From the NCBI GenBank assembly GCA_963828505.1, contig CAWHFM010000009.1, positions 508,071 through 572,070 of the forward strand: a stretch of DNA of 64,000 nucleotides, written 5' to 3'. The position numbers were made by a program, and so were the translations under genes. This document shows, one piece after another, positions 51,036 to 58,860 of this stretch (position 1 is its first letter; every line of letters begins with the position of its first letter). The stretch is from Bog-473 sp963828505 (GTDB lineage: Bacteria > Actinomycetota > Acidimicrobiia > Acidimicrobiales > RAAP-2). The notes below the pieces were generated by a model. That model made no database searches. It worked only from the letters and a program-made list of their open reading frames with translations, and had not been told where the DNA came from.

Positions 51036-51961
51036 GCGAGACCGTGACGTGCCCGACCTGCGCGTCGTGGGCTCGCGAGCTCTGCGTCGAACCGGCGGGC
51101 ACGGCCCGCAATTCGACGTCCTCGTGCTCATAGAGCATCCGCTTCCGCGGCCCCGCGAGGTTCTGAAGGACCCGCTCCTCGCTCGCCTGGCCCAGGTCGC
51201 CAATGAGCAGATTGCGGAAGGACGCACGGTACGACTTCAGGCGGGCTCGCTCGGGTCCATAAGGACCGAACGCGAGGTTGTCGTCTTCGATCGGGGGGAG
51301 GGACCCTTCGCCGGCTACGGTCGGAGCGGGGCTCCGCTCCGGTGGATGGTCTGGCGGACCTTGTCACCGAACTGGTCAGAACACGCCCCATTCCGCCATC
51401 GACCATGGACGTGACCGATATCTGTACTCACGGGACCCGGGACCGTTGCTGCGGCTCAATGGGCACTCGCCCCGGGGTGGCGGCCCAGCCGGGGTTCGAC
51501 TCGGTACGGGTCTGGCGGACGTCGCACCTGGGTGGCCACCGGTTCGCGCCGACAGCCATTGTCTTTCCCGACGGCGCCTGTTGGGCCCACCTCCACGAGA
51601 ACGTACTCCAGGCACTGGTCAACCGGTCCTTACCCACGTCGGCCGCCACCTCGCACCTTCGAGGCTGCACCGCCTTCTGGCCGCCCGTGCAGGCAGCCGA
51701 CGGGGCGGTACTGTGACGAGGCGCGGTTGGGAATGGCTGTCGTACGCTCGACACGGTGAAGATTGTGGCTCGAACAGAGTTGAGCTCTTCTTCGAGGCCC
51801 CGGGCGGCGAGCGTGGCACCTACGACGTGCAGCTGGAGCGGGGCCGTGAGCTTCCGGTGCCCGACTGCGGCCTCGACCCCGCCACAGCGGCCAAGTCGCA
51901 AACCGAGTTCAAGACGATCCGGACAGACCTGGAATCCTCGGCCTACAAGGATTGGCGGTGA
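51032..51961 (+). pseudogene. sucrase/ferredoxin-like (thioredoxin-fold [2Fe-2S]) protein, several frameshifts
   Basis: Coding similarity runs through three frames in order. A start GTG 51032 (VTCPTCASWARELCVEPAG) shifts near 51105 to FDVLVLIEHPLPRPREVLKD and FDRGEGPFAGYGRSG, then near 51330 to VDGLADLVTELVRTRP, DVTDICTHGTRDRCCGSMG and TSHLGGHRFAPTAIVFPDG, and near 51710 to RGWEWLSYARHGEDCG. CTHG.RD.CC and SHLGGHRFAP are hallmarks of the sucrase/ferredoxin-like family. Total 310 codons is the normal family length, so nothing large is missing. The last piece starts with a GTG overlapping the stop of the middle piece. Either three small indels (decay) or sequence errors. Confidence 0.65.
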
Positions 51962-52797
51962 GTAGCGGAGATCGACGGGTCGGCTTCATCGGAGCAGGTC
52001 AGATGGGTCTCCCCATGGTGCGCCGTCTCGTCGCGGGTGGCTGGGACGTCACCGCCTTCGCCCGACGGGTCGAAGCGCGTTCGCAATGTGAGCAAGTGGG
52101 TGCCTCGGCCACCGATGACCGGCGTGAAGCGGTTCGCGGTGCGGACACGGTCGTGCTCTGCCTGTTCTCGGACGCCCAGATCCGGGAATTGGCCTTCGGG
52201 CCCGAAGGCTTCCTCGGTTCTATGACACCTGGGGCACTACTCGTCACCCACACCACGGGGAGCCCCGGCCTGGCTCGCCAAATGGCCGAGGAAGGCTCTG
52301 AGCGAGGGATCCGGGTCGTCGATGCACCGGTGAGCGGCGCGGCGACGGAAATCGAGGAAGGCCATGTGACCGTGCTCCTCGGGGGCGACCCGAGGGACAT
52401 CGCAGCGGCTTCCGCATTGGTGGCTTCGTACGGCGACCCGATCCTCGCCATCGGCCCGTTGGGCAGTGCCCTGGCGGTGAAGCTGTTGAACAACGCGCTC
52501 TTCGCCGCACACATGCAGTTGGCTGGCGAAGTCGAACGAGTCGCGGCCGCTTTCGGCGTCGACATGTCGACGGTCGCCGCGGCCATCCTCCAGTCGAGTG
52601 GAGCCAGTTATGCCCTGGACGTCGTCGCCCGCTTGGGGTCGATCGAGAAGGTCGCAGCCTCCGCCGGACCCTTTTTGGTCAAGGATGTCGCAGTCGTCGA
52701 TGCTGTCTTCTCGGAGCTCGACGTGGACCTTGGCGTGCTTGGCTACGCCAACTCGCACGGTCCGATCAACTTCCAGTCACGCCGAGGCGACGGCTGA
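51958..52797 (+). CDS. 3-hydroxyisobutyrate dehydrogenase-like (beta-hydroxyacid dehydrogenase) protein
   Basis: A 279-residue beta-hydroxyacid dehydrogenase: RVGFIGAGQMGLPMVRRLVA (NAD(P) site), FSDAQIRELAFGPEGFL, VDAPVSGAATEIEEGHVTVL (substrate-binding signature), and LAVKLLNNALFAAHMQLAGE with the catalytic Lys. It oxidises a 3-hydroxy acid or related substrate. GTG 51958 overlaps the TGA of the preceding broken gene (51959-51961), so it belongs to the 50706-52797 unit. Confidence 0.9.
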   Translation: MSSGDRRVGFIGAGQMGLPMVRRLVAGGWDVTAFARRVEARSQCEQVGASATDDRREAVRGADTVVLCLFSDAQIRELAFGPEGFLGSMTPGALLVTHTTGSPGLARQMAEEGSERGIRVVDAPVSGAATEIEEGHVTVLLGGDPRDIAAASALVASYGDPILAIGPLGSALAVKLLNNALFAAHMQLAGEVERVAAAFGVDMSTVAAAILQSSGASYALDVVARLGSIEKVAASAGPFLVKDVAVVDAVFSELDVDLGVLGYANSHGPINFQSRRGDG

Positions 52798-52802
52798 GCG
52801 GG

Positions 52803-53534
52803 TCAGTCTGCCGCAGGCGACGGCGTTGGGGCCAGGTGATGTTCGAGCCATTCCAGCGTCCTGCGCCAGGCGTCAGTGGCCGACGCCTCATGGAACGAAG
52901 CGCGAGCATCGCAATGGAAGCCGTGGTTTGCTTCGGGGTAGCGAACGATGTCGACATCGGGACCTGCTTTTCCAGCCGCAGTGCGCAACCCTTCGACCTC
53001 GTTCACGGGGATTGAGGTATCAAGGTCGCCGAACAGTCCCAGCCATGGAGTCTTGAGTGTCGGAGCGAGGTCAAAGAGCGGTGGCAGTCCGAAGCGGCCT
53101 TGGGCGATCCCGCCTCCGTAAAAGGTAACTGCGGCTCCCAGCTCCCAATAGCACCCGGCCACGAATGAGATGCTGCCGCCCATGCAGAAACCAACCACGG
53201 CGACCCGGTTGCCCTTATATCCCATCGACGCGAGGAGCTCGAGAGTGGCGTTGAGGTCGGTCTCGACCTTGTCAGCTTCGAGCTGCATAATGTGGACCAT
53301 TACCTCCTGCATGTCGTCATAGCCGAGCTCAGGGTCGTCACTGCGATGGAACAGGTGGGGTGCGACGGCGACGTACCCGGCGGCGGCGAAACGATGACAG
53401 AGGTCCCGGATGTGGTCGTTGACCCCAAAGGCCTCCTGCAACACGATCACTGCGCCACGAGCACTGGTTTCAGGCTCGGACACGTAAATGTTCATCGCTC
53501 CTGTTCCCGCCGGCACGCTTACGTCCTGACCCAT
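52803..53534 (-). CDS. dienelactone hydrolase-family protein
   Basis: A 243-residue alpha/beta hydrolase of the dienelactone hydrolase family: RGAVIVLQEAFGVNDHIRDL, VAVVGFCMGGSISF with nucleophile Cys117, LGLFGDLDTSIP with the Asp, and YPEANHGFHCDAR with the His. Family members open dienelactones from ring cleavage. It lies 47 bp downstream of an SDR gene and is probably co-transcribed with it from the operator region at 54596. Confidence 0.9.
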   Translation of the reverse strand: MGQDVSVPAGTGAMNIYVSEPETSARGAVIVLQEAFGVNDHIRDLCHRFAAAGYVAVAPHLFHRSDDPELGYDDMQEVMVHIMQLEADKVETDLNATLELLASMGYKGNRVAVVGFCMGGSISFVAGCYWELGAAVTFYGGGIAQGRFGLPPLFDLAPTLKTPWLGLFGDLDTSIPVNEVEGLRTAAGKAGPDVDIVRYPEANHGFHCDARASFHEASATDAWRRTLEWLEHHLAPTPSPAAD

Positions 53535-53581
53535 CTTCGTGTCCCTTCGTGCTTAGAGAATGATCCTTCGGTCCGGCTCAG

Positions 53582-54535
53582 TCAGTCGACGAAGCGGATT
53601 TCGTCCGTATGCTCCGGTTCCGGCCAGGGCATTGGCAGTGGTTGGAGATCCGGGCCGAGTTCGGCGGGAAGGCGCTCGGCCAGGACGTCGACGTCCCATT
53701 TTCCGAGGTTCGTCATGACCGGCGCGTAACGGAGCATCCCCAGACGTCCGACTTCGTATCCCTGGACTCTGAAGACCTGTCCATTGATGTCACTGGCGAC
53801 ATCGCTGAGGAGGTAGACGGCAAACGGCGCAATATTGCTTGGATCGCGGTACGTGCCGGTCGCCAACTCGCTGCGCATGGCGTCTCCCATTCGGTCGGTG
53901 AGCTTGCCGGCGTTCCCGTAGATGCTGTCTGACATGCGCGTCGCGGCGCTCGGCACCATGCAGTTCGTCCTGATGCCGAATCGCCCGAGAGCGTTGGCCG
54001 TGCTCCAGGTGAAACCGAGGATCCCCGCCTTCGCCGTGGAGTAGGCGACGGTGTTGGGCATCCCGTTGAGCGCACCGCTCGAGAGGAAGATCAGGCTGCC
54101 CGAGTGCTGGGGGATCATCACCCGCGCCGCCGCTTTGGCGCAGCTGAAGTGTCCTTTGATGTGAACATTGATCACGTCGTCCCACTCCTGCTCGGAGATG
54201 TCCCATAAGTACTTGAGGGCGGTGATCCCGGCGCAACAGACCAGGCCGTCGAGCTGGCCAAAGCTGTCCATTGCTGCCTCCACTGCACTCCGCCCTCCCT
54301 CCATGGTGGACACGTCCACGGCCGCTGCCACCGCTCGTCCACCGGCGGCTGCGATCGTCGCAACGACCGCGTCGGCCGCCTCCGAGGTCCCAGCTTGGTT
54401 GCTGTCCACCGCCCCCCCGTAGTCGGCGATGACGACGCCACCGCCTTCCTCGGCCACGGCCAGAGCAATGGCACGACCGATGCCTCGGCCTCCGCCGGTG
54501 ACGACAACTGATTTCCCTTCGAGGTGATGGCTCAA
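53582..54535 (-). CDS. SDR-family oxidoreductase
   Basis: A 317-residue SDR: VVVTGGGRGIGRAIALAVAE, LVCCAGITAL (CCAG in place of NNAG), Tyr165/Lys169 in YSTAKAG, and the long C-terminal extension to residue 317. The start is a TTG at 54535 with GGGAGG at good spacing; the longer frame to 54601 would run into the operator. It is similar in length and ADYGGAVDSNQAG strand to the SDR at 12451, both resembling the multifunctional-enzyme SDR type. First gene of the leftward unit with dienelactone hydrolase. Confidence 0.85.
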   Translation of the reverse strand: MSHHLEGKSVVVTGGGRGIGRAIALAVAEEGGGVVIADYGGAVDSNQAGTSEAADAVVATIAAAGGRAVAAAVDVSTMEGGRSAVEAAMDSFGQLDGLVCCAGITALKYLWDISEQEWDDVINVHIKGHFSCAKAAARVMIPQHSGSLIFLSSGALNGMPNTVAYSTAKAGILGFTWSTANALGRFGIRTNCMVPSAATRMSDSIYGNAGKLTDRMGDAMRSELATGTYRDPSNIAPFAVYLLSDVASDINGQVFRVQGYEVGRLGMLRYAPVMTNLGKWDVDVLAERLPAELGPDLQPLPMPWPEPEHTDEIRFVD

Positions 54536-54595
54536 CGGTGCCCTCCCGTTTGATGTCGTGACCAGGACTTGCCGAAACGGGCGATCTAAAAAATG

Positions 54596-54611
54596 TGACA
54601 CTACATTGTCA
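54596..54611. promoter_or_regulatory. TetR-type operator, site 11 (variant with extended arms)
   Basis: TGACACTACATTGTCA, embedded in TGTGACA...TGTCACA. It differs from the consensus by one symmetric pair inside the arms but adds two flanking symmetric bases. It lies 61 bp upstream of the TTG-start SDR gene. Confidence 0.75.
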
Positions 54612-55051
54612 CATTCCTGAGAAGCTGCGCCGGCTTCGAGGCCGGCGAATATCGATCAAACCCCCACCGCTCGACTTCCCGGTGCCCGTGCGGTCGCGGT
54701 CGGAGACCATTTGAGGGACTCAGAAAATGTGACAGGATGCTGTCACAACGCCAGTGGCGCGGTCTATAGTCAGGACAAAGATCGACGAGTCTCAGGTGAC
54801 TTCACCGGGGCGCGCCAGGTACCCAAGGGGGGGTAAATGTTTGCAACGCCTTCGCAAGAGCATGGTGCTTGAGTGGTGTCGCTGCTCGCGGCACTCTTCA
54901 GTAAGCCCCGGCCGTGCCGGATTTGTGAACCTCTCAACTCGGGATCCCCGTTGACCGCGGGAACCCTTCAGCCAAGACCCAGTCCATCGTGAACGCTCTC
55001 AGTACCAGCAGCTCATGGGGGATCCATTCCAACGCAAGACAGGGGGGTTTC
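54612..55051. other. intergenic promoter region between SDR and solute-binding protein genes
   Basis: About 440 bp without a recognised gene. It holds the operator at 54730, a likely -10 box TATAGT (54764-54769) 17-18 bp downstream of that operator, and a long untranslated stretch before the solute-binding protein gene with an AGGGGGG ribosome-binding site at 55041-55047. No riboswitch or repeat was recognised. Confidence 0.6.
54730..54745. promoter_or_regulatory. TetR-type operator, site 12 (variant with extended arms)
   Basis: TGACAGGATGCTGTCA within TGTGACA...TGTCACA. Symmetric arms TGTGACAG/CTGTCACA. It sits where the -35 element of the promoter ending in TATAGT (54764) would be, in front of the solute-binding protein gene. 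Confidence 0.8.
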
Positions 55052-56284
55052 ATGTTCCGTTTCCGAAAGACGTTGGTTGCGGCCCTGGCCGTCGTGGCAA
55101 CGGTTCCGGGGCTGATGGTTGCTGCCACAGCTACAGCTTCGGCCGCGCCGACCCCCTACACCATCGCCCTCATCACGTCGATCACCGGGGAGGCAGCACC
55201 TCAGGACGTGGGCACAGTCGGAGCGTTCGAAGCCCGGCTCGACTCGCAGAACGCCGAAGGCGGGATTGACGGTCACAAGTTGACACCGTTGATCCTCGAC
55301 GACCAGACGAGTCCGACGCAAATCGCGACCGACGTCCAAGAGGCCATCTCCAAGGGCGCCATCGGGATCGTCTCGGAGTCGCCCGTGCTCTTCTTGGCCG
55401 CCAAGTACGCGGAGCAGGCGGGCGTTCCGGTGACCGGTGACGATTCCGACGGCCCGGAGTGGGGTCAGCAGCCCTACACCAACATGTTCGCCGCGGTCTA
55501 CGGCAGTCTCAACCCTAGCTATCCGGTGAACACAATGTACGGGACGGTCCTGAAGGCCTTCGGGGCCACCAAGCTGGCCACCTATGCCATCGGAATCTCG
55601 CCCGATTCCGTTCGGGCTAACTCCGACGTCGCGCAGTCCTTCGCTCGTGTCGGGGGTAAGACGGTGGTGAACGACACCTCGATTCCCTTTGGAAGTGTCA
55701 ACTTCACGAGCCTTTCTCTGAGCGCGAAGCAAGACGGCGCAGATGCCCTCTGGCCGAATCTCGACTCCGCCAGTGACGTCGCCATCACCGAGTCCTACGA
55801 GCAGGCAGGGATCAAGACCAAAGTAGTCATCCTTCCAGCCGGTCTGAGCTCCAGTCTGATCAACTCACCGGCCTGGCCCCAGCTCCGGGGAGTGATCTTC
55901 CTGAGTGAGGTTCATCCCTTTCAGGTTCCCAATGCTGGGACCAGGGCGATGCTGGCGGCACTCGAAAAGTATGACCATTACACCTCGAAGGACTTTCCCA
56001 ACTTCTCCGAGTCCAACGCTTGGCTCGGGGCTGACCTCATGATCAAGGGGATCGGGGGGGCCGGATCGAACCCGACTCGGGCCAGCGTGGTGAAGGCGCT
56101 CCGCAACATAAAGAGCTACAACGGCAACGGCCTACTCGCCAACACCATTAACTTCTCGAAAGCCTTTGGCCATGATCTTCCCATTTGTGTGTGGGCTCTC
56201 CGGGCCGAGAAGACGGGATTCGTGCCGACGAGGGAAGCGCCGTACTGTGGCACGGACATACCAGGAACGAAGGCGGGTTCGTAG
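55052..56284 (+). CDS. secreted ABC-transporter-type solute-binding protein (Leu/Ile/Val-binding fold)
   Basis: A 410-residue type I periplasmic-binding-fold protein. Residues 1-31 are a signal peptide (FRKTLVAALAVVATVPGLMV, cleavage after ASA); there is no lipobox Cys. The mature part starts PYTIALITSITGEAAPQDVG and continues with FEARLDSQNAEGGIDGHKL, the branched-chain amino acid-type binding fold. ATG 55052 has AGGGGGG upstream. It probably captures the pathway substrate or a related acid outside the cell. No permease or ATPase gene is in the window, so it is an orphan here. The operator at 54730 puts it in the same regulon. Confidence 0.85.
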   Translation: MFRFRKTLVAALAVVATVPGLMVAATATASAAPTPYTIALITSITGEAAPQDVGTVGAFEARLDSQNAEGGIDGHKLTPLILDDQTSPTQIATDVQEAISKGAIGIVSESPVLFLAAKYAEQAGVPVTGDDSDGPEWGQQPYTNMFAAVYGSLNPSYPVNTMYGTVLKAFGATKLATYAIGISPDSVRANSDVAQSFARVGGKTVVNDTSIPFGSVNFTSLSLSAKQDGADALWPNLDSASDVAITESYEQAGIKTKVVILPAGLSSSLINSPAWPQLRGVIFLSEVHPFQVPNAGTRAMLAALEKYDHYTSKDFPNFSESNAWLGADLMIKGIGGAGSNPTRASVVKALRNIKSYNGNGLLANTINFSKAFGHDLPICVWALRAEKTGFVPTREAPYCGTDIPGTKAGS

Positions 56285-56459
56285 CGCAGTCCGTTTCGAT
56301 CGGTATTCAGGGTGTGCAGGGTAGCGCGAGGCTTCGGACTAGAGCGGCATGCTTGCCCTCGGGTCGCCCGCAATTCCGTAAGAGCTCGTGGCTCCGGTCA
56401 AAAACCAGGTTCCGGGGTGGCAAGGGATCCATCTTGACATGACCGATGGAGGCACGCCG

Positions 56460-57716
56460 ATGTCATGGATCAATGAGTCTGACTTGCAAGCGACCACGTC
56501 GCTGTTTGCCTCGGCCCAGATGCCATCGTCCGCACTGATCGACAAACTGCTTCGCGAGGTTGAGGACGCGCCAGAGGTAGTACTCGACGAAACCACAGTC
56601 GAAATTTACGGGCAACGCTTGGTCGAGGCCGCCCGTTTGCTGGATGGCTATCCCCTCACCAGCAACCGTGTCGACAGAGCCGAATCGTTCCACTACCTCT
56701 TGTTGATGACGGCCTACGCAGTCGAATCGGCAATAACGAATCACGATCCCCTCCATCCAATGTGGACCGCGCCGGGACAATCTCACCTCCTGGACTGGGG
56801 AGCCGCAAGCCCCGACGGAGTCTATCGGCGGGCCACGATTCGCGACGATTGCTCTTACCGAATGTGGGGCCAGCTCGGGAACGCGCCTTACTTGTCGATG
56901 GATTTCAGGCAAAGCAATCCAGCGGTGACGCTTGCGCGATCGGACTTCGATGTCGACTCCGAGGGGAACTTTGAATTCTTCGTCGGCGGCGAGCCTCGAG
57001 ACGGACCTTGGCTGCCACTGCAGCCCGGCACGACGGGCATCGCGGCACGTGAATTCTTCGATGACTGGCGGGGTGCAAAGCGTTCCCGATTCCGCATTGA
57101 ATGTCTGGACAGCGGAACGATCTCGCCATCCGAGTGGAACGCGGGACGTGTTGCTGCCTGCTTCGATGTTGTCTCCGACTGGATACTTGAGGCTTCTATC
57201 CGGTTCTGGATGAAGAAGTCGACGGAACTTGCGGAGATAGCGCTCAACAGCTTCCGCCCGGAACTAGCACGCACAGAGACGAAGCTTCCAGCCGTAACCA
57301 GTGGGCTGTGGCAGCTCGCGCCCGATGAGGTACTGGTCATAGAGTTCCCCGGTCCCGAGGCCGACTTCTGGGGGTTGCAACTAGCCTCCTCGCTGTGGCA
57401 CACACTCGACTACGCCAATCGATTCACGAGCATCAACCAGGCGCAGATGCAGCCGGAGCCGAACGGCATGTGTCGCGTTGTGCTCTCGCATCGGGACCCA
57501 GGTCTGTACAACTGGCTCGATACGATGGGCCTCGAATGCGGACTCATGATCATTCGTTTCTGTGGCGCGGCCAAAGCTTCGGTACCAAAGACGCGCTTAC
57601 TGAAGGCAGCTGATGTCGGGGACGAGCTGCGAGACGCCCGTCGCTGCTCCTCCGACGAACGGCATGTCCAGCGCAGTAATCGGCGCGAGGGAGTCGCACA
57701 CATGGTCTGCGACTAA
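56460..57716 (+). CDS. DUF1214-domain protein
   Basis: A 418-residue protein whose last third matches DUF1214: EADFWGLQLASSLWHTLDYA, NRFTSINQAQM and HRDPGLYNWLDTMG. The N-terminal two-thirds (TTVEIYGQRLVEAARLLDGY and ESFHYLLLMTAYAV) are helical and unfamiliar. ATG 56460 was chosen for GGAGG upstream; ATG 56439 is possible. DUF1214/1254 proteins occur near oxidative or envelope genes but have no firm function. Codon third positions are noticeably less GC-rich than in the cluster to the left. Confidence 0.75.
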   Translation: MSWINESDLQATTSLFASAQMPSSALIDKLLREVEDAPEVVLDETTVEIYGQRLVEAARLLDGYPLTSNRVDRAESFHYLLLMTAYAVESAITNHDPLHPMWTAPGQSHLLDWGAASPDGVYRRATIRDDCSYRMWGQLGNAPYLSMDFRQSNPAVTLARSDFDVDSEGNFEFFVGGEPRDGPWLPLQPGTTGIAAREFFDDWRGAKRSRFRIECLDSGTISPSEWNAGRVAACFDVVSDWILEASIRFWMKKSTELAEIALNSFRPELARTETKLPAVTSGLWQLAPDEVLVIEFPGPEADFWGLQLASSLWHTLDYANRFTSINQAQMQPEPNGMCRVVLSHRDPGLYNWLDTMGLECGLMIIRFCGAAKASVPKTRLLKAADVGDELRDARRCSSDERHVQRSNRREGVAHMVCD

Positions 57717-57867
57717 TCCGAAATTACTGGAAACTGTGCCCCCACCGATGATTCCTGTGATCGATCGACCAGCTCCGACTTCAAGAAGGCTTGTCACCCG
57801 AAGCTGAACTGAAATGGGAAACAAAAAAATAGATGTGTTCGCATTAGAGATCTAAAGGTAATAAACG

Positions 57868-58755
57868 ATGCGCCTCGGCATAACCACTCCAATTGTCACG
57901 CTTCATCCGGACATAAATGCCGCTTGGGAAAGCTCGGGAACCATCGAAGATATTGCAAAGATCGTCCGGGCGGCAGAAGAGTTTGGGTACCACCACGTCA
58001 CCTGTAGCGAACATGTCGCCATTCCGGTTGACGTCGCCTCCGTCCGAGGCAGCCGCTACTGGGACCCGCTTGCCACCTTCGGATATCTTTCAGCCCAGAC
58101 GACAAGGATTCGATTCGCAACCCACGTACTTGTCATTGGCTACCATCATCCACTCGAGATTGCTAAGCGCTACGGGACTTTGGATGTAGTGAGCAATGGC
58201 CGATTGATTCTCGGCGTAGGTGTCGGGTCACTGCGCGAAGAGTTCGAAGTTCTCGCTGTCCCCTTTGGTGACCGGGGTGCTCGGGCTGACGAGGCCTTGG
58301 CTGCTCTTCGAAGCTCGCTCTCTCGCCGCCATCCGGAATTCCATGGCCAGTACTACGACTACGACGACATCGTTGTTGACCCTTGTGCCAAACAGCCTTC
58401 GATACCAATTTGGGTTGGAGGTCGGACAGCACGCTCCCTGCAACGAGCGATAGCGCTGGGAGATGGGTGGGTCCCGTTCGGTCTTGGGTTGGACGAGTTG
58501 GCGTTACTGATCGAGAAAGCTCGCACCACTTCGACCTGGGCTTCCAGGGTCAAAGCGCTCGAATTGATCCTGCCTAGTGGCGAACTCTTAGATCCCATCG
58601 GAGATCCCGACGGAACCCGACGTCTCGTCGGCAAACTCGTTAGTTGTGGCGCGACTATTTTGCAGCTTCGGCTCAGACACCGTTCGGCGGACCATTGCAT
58701 CGAACAATTGAACGCCATGACCGCGCTCGTGGCAGATGAGACGACCCTCGACTAA
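57868..58755 (+). CDS. LLM-class (F420-type) luciferase-like oxidoreductase
   Basis: A 295-residue luciferase-like monooxygenase fold: DIAKIVRAAEEFGYHHVTCS, EHVAIP, DPLATFGYLSAQTTRIRFAT, HPLEIAKRYGTLDVVSNGRL, GVGVGSLREEFEVL and IWVGGRTARSLQRAIALGDG. This is the F420-dependent class common in actinobacteria, usually reducing or oxidising ring or carbonyl compounds. It is separated by 151 bp from the DUF1214 gene and its base composition is again lower-GC, with A/T-rich DNA upstream (57815-57850). Confidence 0.9.
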   Translation: MRLGITTPIVTLHPDINAAWESSGTIEDIAKIVRAAEEFGYHHVTCSEHVAIPVDVASVRGSRYWDPLATFGYLSAQTTRIRFATHVLVIGYHHPLEIAKRYGTLDVVSNGRLILGVGVGSLREEFEVLAVPFGDRGARADEALAALRSSLSRRHPEFHGQYYDYDDIVVDPCAKQPSIPIWVGGRTARSLQRAIALGDGWVPFGLGLDELALLIEKARTTSTWASRVKALELILPSGELLDPIGDPDGTRRLVGKLVSCGATILQLRLRHRSADHCIEQLNAMTALVADETTLD

Positions 58756-58860
58756 TCCGGACCGACTTGTCAGCCCTCTTTTTGAGTCATATTCGTATTT
58801 GTGGAGCGAACGAAAGATGACTTTTAGATTCGGTAACTCTCACAAGTGGAGGACGAGCAG

